Assembly (NCBI GenBank): GCA_946481265.1
Contig: CAMLNE010000003.1
Span: forward strand, 1-35,950
Origin: an uncultured Panacagrimonas sp.
GTDB taxonomy: Bacteria; Pseudomonadota; Gammaproteobacteria; Nevskiales; Nevskiaceae
Direction of reading: 5' to 3'
DNA: 35,950 nt
The notes under the pieces are model-generated. The model saw nothing but the letters and a program-made list of their open reading frames with translations, made no database searches and had not been told where the DNA came from. Positions 1 to 7,730 of this stretch are shown here, one piece after another. The position numbers and the translations under genes are program-made. Positions within the stretch are counted from its first letter, which is position 1. Every line of letters starts with the position of its first letter.

Positions 1-282
1 GGGGGGCGCCCACGGCTCGCTGAAAGCTTGTCGTCAGTTTCGCATGTCGCGGGCGCGTCGCACTTATCATCGGGGCGCTCGATCGCGTGGCCAGCCGCGC
101 CGTTGCCTGGCGACGACCGCGGCGCCGATCCAGGAGCCCCGGGACGAGCATGCATCTTCGAGTGATCGCCAGACGATCACCAAACAGGGCCACCGCGAAA
201 ACCGGGTCGCAAGAACCCACCGCGGTGGAAGGGATGACCGGCGCCCGTCGCCGGCCATGCGACTCGTTCTGGGCGAACGCGA
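1..282. other. Left-edge non-coding stretch
   Basis: I see no convincing gene in this stretch. Open frames on both strands are rich in Arg, Ala and Gly and look like products of high GC. One of them ends at 284-286 and overlaps the ATG of the next gene, but its sequence has no recognisable domain. No clear -35/-10 pair or terminator stands out. The segment probably holds the leader of the downstream glycan locus, or the end of something lying to the left. Confidence 0.4.
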
Positions 283-1521
283 ATGAATCTGTGGATCGAG
301 ACATCGGGCCTGGCCGCAGCCGAAGCGCTGTTCGGCCTGCCTCCCCTCGAGCGGCTGCGACGCACCGTGGGCCGGCTGCCGGGCAGCCACCGCGTGGTCC
401 TGTCGGGCCAGGCAGCCGCCGACGCGCACTGGCCGGGCGCGGAGCACGACGCGGATGGCACGGCACCGCTGGGTCGGCGGCTGCGCGCGGCGCTGGCGCA
501 CAGCCCGAACCCGCTGGTGGCGGTCGACGCCTCCAACGTCATCGACCCCAGGCTGCTGCGCTTCCTCGGCACGCTCGGCCACAGCTGCATCGCCAGTCGC
601 GGTGAGGGCAGCCGTCGCGGCGTCGCCCTGGCGCTGCATCCGTCGACGCTCGAGGCGATCCCGGCGGATGCACGCGACCTGCGCGAGGTGGCCGATGCCC
701 TGGCCGCGAGCGGCCACGCGGCGCCGCTCGACGAACAGCGCTTCCCCGCCTACATGGACAAGCTGCGCCGCAACCTACCCTACTGGATCCACGCGGTGGA
801 GGGACCGCAGGTGCGCGCCCAACTCGAGCGCCACATGTTCTGGGACAACTACAAGGGATCCACCGACCTGCTGACCCGCTGGGTCTATCCGCCGCTGGTC
901 TGGCCGCTGACGCGGATCTGCACGCGCTGGGGCATCCCTCCGAACGTGGTGACGGCGCTGTCGATCGTGCTGGCGTTCGCCGCCGTGCCGCTCTGGGTCC
1001 AGGGCCAGTGGTTCGCGGGTTTCGTCTGCGCCTACCTGATGAGCGTGCTCGACAGCGTCGACGGCAAGGTGGCGCGCCTGACGCTGACCGACTCCGCGAT
1101 CGGCAACACGCTCGACCACGGGCTCGACCAGGTCCATCCCCCGTTCTGGTACTTCGCCTGGGCCTGGGGGCTGGGCGCCCAGGCGGCGGCGGGCGACCCG
1201 CTGTTCGCGTGGGCGGTGGCCTTCGTCGCCTTCTACGTCATCGACCGCCTGGTGCTGAAGGTGGTCAAGCGACGCCTGGGCCATGCGCTGCACTCCAGCA
1301 CGCGCCTCGACGTGCTCGCGCGCAGTGTCATCGCGCGCCGCAACATCACGATGACGATCATGGCGCTGTCGCTGCTCGCCGGCGTCGGCACGGCGGGCTT
1401 CATCGCAGCGGCGGCCTGGCAGGGGCTGACCGTCGCCTGGCATGCCTGGCGCGGCATCTGGCTGCTGTTCCTGTCACCGACGCGCACCGCCAAGGAAGCC
1501 CTGCAAGGCTCGTCGCGCTGA
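283..1521 (+). CDS. CDP-alcohol phosphatidyltransferase family protein with extra N-terminal domain
   Basis: This 412-residue membrane protein probably transfers a phospho-alcohol from a CDP-alcohol to a lipid or sugar-alcohol acceptor. Residues 257-282 match the family signature exactly: D257-x2-DG-x2-AR-x8-G-x3-D-x3-D282. Hydrophobic segments lie at about 223-255, 285-320 and 350-375, as expected for this fold. Residues 1-150 are an additional soluble region that I cannot assign. In known two-domain relatives, such as di-myo-inositol-phosphate-phosphate synthase, the N-terminal part is a nucleotidyltransferase. Here I see no clear GxGxR loop, so the region may be degenerate or a different domain. 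The gene opens the glycan locus, and the next gene starts 55 bp later. Substrate is unknown. Confidence 0.85.
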   Translation: MNLWIETSGLAAAEALFGLPPLERLRRTVGRLPGSHRVVLSGQAAADAHWPGAEHDADGTAPLGRRLRAALAHSPNPLVAVDASNVIDPRLLRFLGTLGHSCIASRGEGSRRGVALALHPSTLEAIPADARDLREVADALAASGHAAPLDEQRFPAYMDKLRRNLPYWIHAVEGPQVRAQLERHMFWDNYKGSTDLLTRWVYPPLVWPLTRICTRWGIPPNVVTALSIVLAFAAVPLWVQGQWFAGFVCAYLMSVLDSVDGKVARLTLTDSAIGNTLDHGLDQVHPPFWYFAWAWGLGAQAAAGDPLFAWAVAFVAFYVIDRLVLKVVKRRLGHALHSSTRLDVLARSVIARRNITMTIMALSLLAGVGTAGFIAAAAWQGLTVAWHAWRGIWLLFLSPTRTAKEALQGSSR

Positions 1522-1576
1522 TCCACACCCGCGCCGCCATGCCGTGGCGGCCGAACCTCGAGGCAGAATTCGCAAC

Positions 1577-3046
1577 ATGACGCAGCCCACTTCAACCCTG
1601 ATCATTCCGGTCGAGAATCAGGTGCGTGAGCTGGACGCCAAGCTGCTGCTGGCCTGCGTCGCGGCGGAACGCGGGATGCCGGTGGTGCTGGGCTCGCGCA
1701 CCTACGTGAACTTCGCGATGCCCTTCCTGCCGCGCGGCCTGTTTCTGGCCAAGAGCATGCGCTCGATCAGCAAGCGCATGCTCGGCATCATCCGCGGGCT
1801 CGGCCACCAGGTCGTGGCCTGGGACGAGGAAAGCCTGGTGCGCTACACCTCGCCCGAGTACTACGCCTGGCGCTATTCCCGGGACACGTTCCGGCACATC
1901 GACCAGCTGTTCGCCTGGGGTGCCGACGACGCCGCGTTCTTCCGCGGCTACGAGCACTACACCGGGGTGCCGATCCATGTCACCGGCAACCCGCGCATCG
2001 ACCAGCTGCGGCCCGAGCTGCGCGGTTACTTCGCGCCCGAGGTCAAGGCGCTGCACGCGCGCTACGGCGACTTCATCCTGGTCAACACGAACTTCTCGTT
2101 CGTCAACAACTTCGTGCCCTCGCTGAACCTGATCGTGCATGACAGGTCAGGCCAGCCGCAGGTCAGCCGCACCGGCATGGGCATGAGCCTGCCCTTCGCC
2201 AGCGGCATGGCGGCGCACCAGCAGGCGATCCACGACCACTTCCGCGAGCTGATGCCGCGGCTGGCCCGCTGGTTTCCGGAGCATCGGATCGTGCTGCGGC
2301 CGCATCCGTCCGAGAACCACGACGTGTGGCGCCGCATCCTGGCGGACTGCCCGAAGGTCGATGTCGTGCACGAGGGCAATGTCGTGCCCTGGCTGATGGC
2401 AGCGCGCGTGCTGCTGCACAACGGCTGCACCACGGCGGTCGAGGCCAGCGTGCTGGAGACCCCGGCGGTCAGCTACATGCCGGTGCAGTCCGAGGTCTAC
2501 GACTACCACCTGCCCAACGGCCTGAGCCACCAGGCGCAGACGCCCGAGGCGGTGCGCGAACTGCTGTCCGACATCCTGGCCGGGCGCCGCGGCATGGTCG
2601 CGCCCGAGGTACGGCAGCGCCGCTTCGACCGCCACCTGGCGGCAACGCAGGACGCGCTGGCCTGCGATCGCGTGCTCGACGTCTTCGCCGCCAGCGGCTA
2701 CCTGCAGCGCCAGCCGCCGCGGGCATCCGCGCGCAGCTGGGCGCGGGCCTGGACGGCCTGCAACTACCGCACCCTGAAGAAGCGCATCAACAGCCTTCGT
2801 CCGAACCATCGCAACAGCGCGGCCTACCACGCACACCGCTTCCCCGGCATCACGACGAGCGAGCTCAACCAGCGCATCGCGCGCCTCGGGGCGCTGCTCG
2901 GACGCTTCGGCGGCGTGCGCGCCGAGGCGCGCTCACCCTTTGTCTTCCAGATCCACGACCCCCAGTCCGCACGGCGCCCGGCGCCGGCGCGGAATGACGA
3001 CATGGCGTTCGCAACGCCCGCAAAGCCCGAAGGACTTTCACGATGA
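1577..3046 (+). CDS. Surface carbohydrate biosynthesis protein, GT-B/glycerophosphotransferase-like
   Basis: This 489-residue cytoplasmic protein resembles transferases found beside nonulosonate genes in surface-polysaccharide loci. The C-terminal half carries an RPHP motif near residue 237. It is followed by a segment with NGCTTAVEAS and TPAVSY that looks like the donor-binding half of a GT-B or TagF/CDP-glycerol-type transferase. The N-terminal half looks like a second Rossmann lobe. I chose ATG 1577 because the frame upstream overlaps the previous gene and is not conserved-looking. The stop overlaps the neuB-like ATG in an ATGA arrangement, which indicates translational coupling. With a CDP-alcohol transferase just upstream, it could transfer a phospho-polyol or a sugar. 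That is inference, and the acceptor is unknown. Confidence 0.6.
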   Translation: MTQPTSTLIIPVENQVRELDAKLLLACVAAERGMPVVLGSRTYVNFAMPFLPRGLFLAKSMRSISKRMLGIIRGLGHQVVAWDEESLVRYTSPEYYAWRYSRDTFRHIDQLFAWGADDAAFFRGYEHYTGVPIHVTGNPRIDQLRPELRGYFAPEVKALHARYGDFILVNTNFSFVNNFVPSLNLIVHDRSGQPQVSRTGMGMSLPFASGMAAHQQAIHDHFRELMPRLARWFPEHRIVLRPHPSENHDVWRRILADCPKVDVVHEGNVVPWLMAARVLLHNGCTTAVEASVLETPAVSYMPVQSEVYDYHLPNGLSHQAQTPEAVRELLSDILAGRRGMVAPEVRQRRFDRHLAATQDALACDRVLDVFAASGYLQRQPPRASARSWARAWTACNYRTLKKRINSLRPNHRNSAAYHAHRFPGITTSELNQRIARLGALLGRFGGVRAEARSPFVFQIHDPQSARRPAPARNDDMAFATPAKPEGLSR

Positions 3047-3933
3047 GCAGCAAACCCTACCCACTGGTGGTGGCCGAGATCGGCTGCAATCACAAGGGCG
3101 ACATGGGAATCGCCCGCGACCTGATCGAAACCGCGGCGCGTTTCGCCAAGGTGGACTTCGTCAAGTTCCAGAAGCGCTGCAACCGCGAGCTGCTGACGCC
3201 CGAGGAGTACGACGCCCCGCATCCGAACCCGGCCAACAGCTACGGCGCCACCTACGGCGAGCACCGCGAGTTTCTCGAGTTCGATGTCGATCAGCATCGC
3301 GAGCTGATGCGCTGGTGCAACGAGGCCGGCATCGGCTACTCGACCTCGGTCTGGGACGTGACCTCCGCGCGCGAGATGGCGCAGCTGCGCCCGAAGATGC
3401 TGAAGGTGCCCTCGGCCTGCAATCTCCACTGGGAGATGCTCGACGTGCTGGCGCGCGGCTACGACGGCGAGATCCACCTGTCCATGGGCATGACCACGCC
3501 CGATGAGCAGGAGCAGATCGTCGCGTACTTCGAGCGCCTCGGCGTGCAGGACCGCGTCGTGCTCTACGCCTGCACCTCGGGCTACCCGGTGCCTTTCGAC
3601 CAGGTGTGCCTGCTGGAGATCACGCGGCTGCGCGAGCGCTTCGGCAAGCGCGTCAAGCAGATCGGTTTCTCGGGGCACCACCTGGGCATCGCCGCCGACG
3701 TCGCCGCGGTGGCGCTTGGGGCCACCTGGGTCGAGCGCCATTTCACGCTCGACCGCACCTGGAAGGGCACCGACCACGCCGCCTCGCTGGAACCGGACGG
3801 CCTGCGCAAGCTGGTGCGCGACGTGCGCGCCGTCTCCAGCGCACTGAGCTATAAGCCGACCGACATCACCGAGATCGAGGTGCCGACCCGCGCCAAGCTC
3901 AAGCGCCTGCCCGGCGTGCACCTGCGCGCATGA
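3043..3933 (+). CDS. NeuB-family nonulosonate synthase without SAF domain
   Basis: The protein (296 aa) is a TIM-barrel synthase that should condense phosphoenolpyruvate with a hexose or its 6-phosphate to give a nine-carbon sugar acid. NeuB landmarks are visible: AEIGCNHKG with E12, FVKFQ with K41 and Q43, the SACN segment near 124-127, SGHH at 210-213, ERHFTLD with H233 and GTDHAASLEP with D244. Usual NeuB proteins have about 340-360 residues and end in an antifreeze-like SAF domain. This one stops right after the barrel, and the next gene begins 16 bp later, so nothing has been lost by frameshift. In meningococcal NeuB the SAF domain supplies an Arg contacting the N-acetyl group of ManNAc, so its absence hints at a non-acetamido substrate such as mannose 6-phosphate. 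A good AAGGA site precedes the ATG. Confidence 0.85.
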   Translation: MSSKPYPLVVAEIGCNHKGDMGIARDLIETAARFAKVDFVKFQKRCNRELLTPEEYDAPHPNPANSYGATYGEHREFLEFDVDQHRELMRWCNEAGIGYSTSVWDVTSAREMAQLRPKMLKVPSACNLHWEMLDVLARGYDGEIHLSMGMTTPDEQEQIVAYFERLGVQDRVVLYACTSGYPVPFDQVCLLEITRLRERFGKRVKQIGFSGHHLGIAADVAAVALGATWVERHFTLDRTWKGTDHAASLEPDGLRKLVRDVRAVSSALSYKPTDITEIEVPTRAKLKRLPGVHLRA

Positions 3934-3949
3934 CTCGGAGCCTGCGCTG

Positions 3950-5098
3950 ATGCGCTGGGTCGCCCTGCTGCCGTTGCGCGGCGGATCGAAGTCGATCCCG
4001 GGCAAGAACCTGCGACTCGTCGCCGGCCGCCCGCTGTATGCCTGGAGCCTGGGCGCAGCCGTCGAATCGGGCTGTTTCGATTCGATCTACGTGGCCTCGG
4101 ACTGTCCCGACATCCGCGAGGATGCGCGCCGGCGCTTCGCTGGGCCGGTCGAGGTGATCGACCGCGACGCGCAGAACGCCTCCGACACCGCCAGCAGCGA
4201 ATCGGTGATGCTCGAGGTGCTGGCGCGCATACCCGCCTGCGAGGTGTTCTGCCTGGTCCAGGCCACCTCGCCGCTGACCCGCGCCGAGGATTTCCGTGCC
4301 GCGCGCGCGCAGTTCGAGCGCGAGGATCTCGACTCCCTGCTCACCGGCGTCGAGCTGAAGCGATTCTTCTGGACGCACGAGGGCCGGCCACTCAACTACG
4401 ACCCGGCGCAGCGCCCGCGTCGCCAGGACTTCGCCGGCACGCTGATGGAGAACGGCGCGTTCTACTTCACGCGCAGCGCGCTGCTCAGGGAAACCGGCTC
4501 GCGCCTCGGCGGTCGCATCGGCGTGCACCGCATGCATGCGGACAGCACGGCGGAACTCGACGAGCCCGCGGACTGGCCGGTCATCGAGCAGCTGCTGCGC
4601 CGGCGCCTGGCGCTGCCGCGCGAGCTGAAGATGCTCGTGGTCGACGTCGACGGCACGCTGACCGACGGCGGCATGTACTACGACGGCAACGGCGAGGCCC
4701 TGAAGAAGTTCAACACGCGCGATGCCAAGGGGCTGCTGATGCTGCGCGATGCCGGCGTGCGCAGCTGCGTGCTGACTGCCGAGAACAGCGCCGGGGTCCA
4801 CGCGCGCATGCGCAAGCTCGGCATCACATCTTACTTCCCCGGCGTGTCCGACAAGCCCGCCTGGCTCGCCGAGCACGGCGCGCGCTGGGGCGTCGGCCTC
4901 GCGCAGACCGCGTACATCGGCGACGACCTCAACGATCTCGAGTGCCTGCGCAGCGTCGGCTTCTCCTGTTGCCCCGCCGACGCCGTCGCGGAAGTGCGCA
5001 ACGCGGTGCACTACGTCTGCAACGGCGCCGGCGGGAAGGGCGCGGTGCGCGAGGTGACCGACTTGATCCGGGCGCACCTGGGCGAAGCGCATCGATGA
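3950..5098 (+). CDS. Fused CMP-nonulosonate cytidylyltransferase and KdsC-like HAD phosphatase
   Basis: A two-domain, 382-residue enzyme. Residues 1-225 form an acylneuraminate cytidylyltransferase, shown by the nucleotide-binding LRGGSKSIPGKN at 9-20, QATSPLT at 104-110 and ENGAFYFT at 167-174. Residues 226-382 form a HAD phosphatase of the KdsC type, with nucleophile D232 in DVDGTLTDG, motif II TAEN, a lysine in DKPAW and the acidic motif GDDLND. The natural reading is that the HAD half removes the 9-phosphate from the NeuB product and the N-terminal half then makes the CMP-activated sugar acid. Related fusions occur in bacteria, and animal CMAS has a HAD-like C-terminus. It is followed by an ATGA overlap with the oxygenase gene. 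Confidence 0.88.
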   Translation: MRWVALLPLRGGSKSIPGKNLRLVAGRPLYAWSLGAAVESGCFDSIYVASDCPDIREDARRRFAGPVEVIDRDAQNASDTASSESVMLEVLARIPACEVFCLVQATSPLTRAEDFRAARAQFEREDLDSLLTGVELKRFFWTHEGRPLNYDPAQRPRRQDFAGTLMENGAFYFTRSALLRETGSRLGGRIGVHRMHADSTAELDEPADWPVIEQLLRRRLALPRELKMLVVDVDGTLTDGGMYYDGNGEALKKFNTRDAKGLLMLRDAGVRSCVLTAENSAGVHARMRKLGITSYFPGVSDKPAWLAEHGARWGVGLAQTAYIGDDLNDLECLRSVGFSCCPADAVAEVRNAVHYVCNGAGGKGAVREVTDLIRAHLGEAHR

Positions 5099-6006
5099 TT
5101 CCGCTCAACCGACATGGCCCCGGCATCCTGCTGCGCAAGGTCCGGCGCTGGCTGGAGCCGGACCTCGATGCCCGGCGCGTCACGCAGGTGTTCGAGGAGT
5201 TCGACCAGCGTCGCGGTTACGGCGCCTGGCACGCGCACTGCCGGAACGCGCTGCAGCGCCCGCTGCCCGCGCGCGCCGCCGCCGACCCGGTCAGTGCGAA
5301 CGGGTTCGCGGTGGAACGGGTGATGTCACGCGAGCGCGCCACCGAACTGCTGTCCGCGGCCCGCGCCGACCAGGCACCGGGCCGCCTCAAGCGCGACTCG
5401 GCCAAGCTCGAGGGCTACGGGCTGGATGACCCGGCGCTCGTGCAGCGCCTGGCCGGGCAGGCCCTGAGCCCCGAAATCGACGCACACTGCCTGGCGTTCT
5501 TCGGCAGCGAGTACTTCATCTACTGGTACACCTTGTCGCGCACCGCGCCGGCGGAGGGTCCGGCCAACGTGTCCTTCATGTGGCACTGCGATCGCGGGCC
5601 GCGCGCCCACCTCAAGCTGCTGGTCTACCTCAACGATCACGACGAACACGGTGGCGGCACGTCCTACCTCGACCTGCCGGCCAGCGAGGCGGTGGCCCGC
5701 AGCGGATACGTCTTCGCACGCGGCAAGCGCCGCACCGGCTCGCTGCAGGAGCTCTCGACGCTGGCCGGACGGCCGCTGTCGGCCTACGAGCATCGCCCTC
5801 GCGCGGGCGACGCCGTGCTGTTCCAGCCTTCGCGGGTGCTGCACAGCGGCATCACGCCGACGCTCGGCCCGCGCTACGTGTTCACCCTGTGCCTGCTGCC
5901 GAGCCCGGTCCCCTGGCAGCAGGCGCTGGCGCGATCGGCCCAGGTCGACCTTCGCCACGACCCCCTGTGGCACGGCGACGCCGGGGACCTCGCGCAACGA
6001 TTCTGA
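5095..6006 (+). CDS. Fe(II)/2-oxoglutarate-dependent oxygenase, PhyH-like
   Basis: This 303-residue cytoplasmic protein has a jelly-roll oxygenase core. A 2-His-1-carboxylate iron site is visible as H164-x-D166 in WHCD and distal H250 in VLHSG, with R260 ten residues later in the position that binds 2-oxoglutarate. A GGGTSY strand and PRAGDAVLF match phytanoyl-CoA hydroxylase-like proteins. The ATG at 5095 overlaps the stop of the CMP-transferase fusion by 4 bp, so the oxygenase is very likely made with the nonulosonate enzymes. KdoO, a known Fe(II)/2-oxoglutarate enzyme, hydroxylates Kdo in some LPS types. A similar role on the sugar acid or another glycan residue is an inference. The N-terminal 100 residues are not recognisable. 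Confidence 0.75.
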   Translation: MIPLNRHGPGILLRKVRRWLEPDLDARRVTQVFEEFDQRRGYGAWHAHCRNALQRPLPARAAADPVSANGFAVERVMSRERATELLSAARADQAPGRLKRDSAKLEGYGLDDPALVQRLAGQALSPEIDAHCLAFFGSEYFIYWYTLSRTAPAEGPANVSFMWHCDRGPRAHLKLLVYLNDHDEHGGGTSYLDLPASEAVARSGYVFARGKRRTGSLQELSTLAGRPLSAYEHRPRAGDAVLFQPSRVLHSGITPTLGPRYVFTLCLLPSPVPWQQALARSAQVDLRHDPLWHGDAGDLAQRF

Positions 6007-6068
6007 AGCCGCCGCCCAGCAGAAAGCGTACCCGCAAGACCCGGCCCCCGATCGCGGATCGTTCGTCA

Positions 6069-6097
6069 TTGATCCGGTTCAGGGCCCAATCAACAAT
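6069..6097 (+). promoter_or_regulatory. Possible promoter giving a leaderless transcript
   Basis: TTGATC (6069-6074) and AACAAT (6092-6097) are separated by 17 bp, and each matches four of six sigma-70 consensus bases. The -10 ends only 7 bp before the ATG at 6105, and no Shine-Dalgarno sequence is present, so a transcript from here would be leaderless or nearly so. It lies in a 98-bp gap, the largest in the early part of the locus. Confidence 0.3.
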
Positions 6098-6104
6098 CCC
6101 TGCC

Positions 6105-6926
6105 ATGCTCGCCCCGACCGACCTCCCTTCCGAATCCGTGGTGGTGTACACCTGCATCACCGGCGGATACGACATCCCGCTGGAATCGCCATGGGCGGAT
6201 CGATGCCCGCACATCTGCTTCACCGACCAGCCGAAGTTCCGCACCACCACCTGGACCCTGGTGCCGGTCGGGCTGGACGAGCTGGACCACGCGCGTCGTT
6301 CGCGCCATCCGAAGCTGTTGCCGCATCGCTACCTGCCGGACCACGACATCAGCATCTGGATCGACGGCAGTGCGCGGCTGCTGGAGGATCCGCTGGTGCT
6401 GGCACGGCGGGCGCTGGCCGACAGCGACTTCGCGATCGCGCGCCATCCGAAACGCAGCTGTGCGTTCGTGGAAGCCGAGGTGTGCAAGACACGGCGGCGC
6501 GATCGCCCGCAGGCCCTGGATGCCCAGATGGAGCGCTACGCACAGGAAGGCTTTCCGCGCGACGGTGGCCTGTGGGAGGGCACCGTCATCTTTCGCCGCC
6601 ATCGCAAGCCCGAGGTCTCGAACCTGATGGAAGCGTGGTGGCGCGAGGTGCTGACGCGCAGCGCGCGCGACCAGCTGGCACTGCCCTACGTGCTGTGGCG
6701 CCAGCCGATCCCGGTGACCACCCTGCCGCCGCGCAACGGACCCGGGGCGTTCTACCGGCTGCGGCGCCACCATGCGCGGCGCGGGCTGGTCGATCGCATC
6801 CGGATCCAGCTGGTCGAAGGACTGCGGCGGCTGCGCCGCAGGCTCGAGCTGGCCGGCGCCGCGCTGTCCGGCGGGCGACGCAGCCAGAGCCCGACCAGCA
6901 GTCCATCGCCTCCCCCTCCCATCTGA
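6105..6926 (+). CDS. DUF616 (TOD1/MUCI70-like) putative glycosyltransferase
   Basis: The 273-residue protein matches the DUF616 family, whose plant members TOD1 and MUCI70 are annotated as ceramidase-like or glycosyltransferase proteins. Visible family features are YTCITGGYD near the start, ICFTDQP, an R-x-xRHPKLLPH block and IWIDGSA, which looks like a GT-A-type nucleotide-sugar or metal-binding strand. Further features are ARHPKRSCAFVEAE and DGGLWEGTVIFRRH. The C-terminal 60 residues are Arg-rich and then Pro/Ser-rich, and probably disordered. The start at 6105 places YTCITGGYD at the expected N-terminal position. The biochemical reaction of bacterial members is not known to me. Inside this locus a sugar-transfer role is the simplest reading. 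Confidence 0.72.
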   Translation: MLAPTDLPSESVVVYTCITGGYDIPLESPWADRCPHICFTDQPKFRTTTWTLVPVGLDELDHARRSRHPKLLPHRYLPDHDISIWIDGSARLLEDPLVLARRALADSDFAIARHPKRSCAFVEAEVCKTRRRDRPQALDAQMERYAQEGFPRDGGLWEGTVIFRRHRKPEVSNLMEAWWREVLTRSARDQLALPYVLWRQPIPVTTLPPRNGPGAFYRLRRHHARRGLVDRIRIQLVEGLRRLRRRLELAGAALSGGRRSQSPTSSPSPPPPI

Positions 6927-6974
6927 GCGAGGACTGGGGCCTCTTCGCTCGCCCGCGCCTGAACCGGAGCGACC

Positions 6975-7730
6975 ATGATCCACCCCACGGCCCAGATCCT
7001 CAGCAACCGCATCGGAGCAGGCGTGCAGATCGGCGCCTATGCCTGTGTCGGACGCAACACCTCCATCGGGCGCGGCGTCACGCTCCATCCGCACGCCGTG
7101 ATCGGCGACAACGTCGAGCTCGGTGACGATACCGAGGTCTTCCCCGGCGCGGTCGTCGGCAAGGAGCCCAAGGGCGCCGGCGGCACGTCCTGCGTGCCGG
7201 TGTTCGATCGCTGCCTGGTGATCGGCAGCGGCACCTCCATCGGCCCGCATGCGGTGCTCTACTATGGCGCCCGCATCGGCAGCCACACGCTGATCGGCGA
7301 CGGCGCCTCGATCCGCGAGCGCTGCACGATCGGCAACCGCTGCATCATCAGCCGCTACGTGACCCTCAACTACAACGTCCACGTCGGCGATCGATCCAAG
7401 ATCATGGACATGTCCCACATCACCGGAAACACCCGCATCGCCGCCGACGTCTTCGTCAGCACCCACGTGGCGACGGTCAACGACAACACCCTGGGCACAC
7501 CGGCCTCGCTGATGGACGACCTGGCGGGACCGGTGCTGGAGGAGTTCTCGAAGATCGGCGCCAACGCGGTGCTGCTGCCCGGCATCGTGGTCGGGCACCA
7601 CGCGATCGTGGGATCCGGCGCCGTGGTGACCCGCGACGTGGCGCCCTGCTCGGTGGTCATGGGCATCCCCGCACGCGTGATCCGCCGACTGCCCCAGGAG
7701 CCCGCGATCCGCGCGGTGCGGATGCGCTGA
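6975..7730 (+). CDS. LpxA-like hexapeptide-repeat acyltransferase
   Basis: Most of this 251-residue protein is a left-handed beta-helix. It has repeated hexapeptides of the [LIV]-G-x4 type from residue 10 to about 145 and again at about 190-235, ending in the typical GIPARVI turn of sugar O- or N-acyltransferases. The middle has extra insertions (about 55-75 and 170-185), as in LpxA-like WbbJ/FdtC-type enzymes. It should transfer an acetyl or short acyl group from acyl-CoA or acyl-ACP to a nucleotide sugar. Its stop overlaps the ATG of the FdtA-like isomerase by one base (TGATG). This makes it a candidate for the N-acyl step on a dTDP-3-amino-3,6-dideoxyhexose, though a second such acyltransferase lies at 12757. 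Confidence 0.82.
   Translation: MIHPTAQILSNRIGAGVQIGAYACVGRNTSIGRGVTLHPHAVIGDNVELGDDTEVFPGAVVGKEPKGAGGTSCVPVFDRCLVIGSGTSIGPHAVLYYGARIGSHTLIGDGASIRERCTIGNRCIISRYVTLNYNVHVGDRSKIMDMSHITGNTRIAADVFVSTHVATVNDNTLGTPASLMDDLAGPVLEEFSKIGANAVLLPGIVVGHHAIVGSGAVVTRDVAPCSVVMGIPARVIRRLPQEPAIRAVRMR

Noticed and set aside
44..286. 80-codon open frame overlapping the first real start codon
   Set aside because: Arg-rich with no hydrophobic pattern, no ribosome site and no recognisable family. Probably chance.
3934..3949. Loss of the NeuB SAF domain through a frameshift or deletion
   Set aside because: Only 16 bp separate the stop from the next start, and no SAF-like residues appear in any frame of the following gene, which is intact from its first domain.
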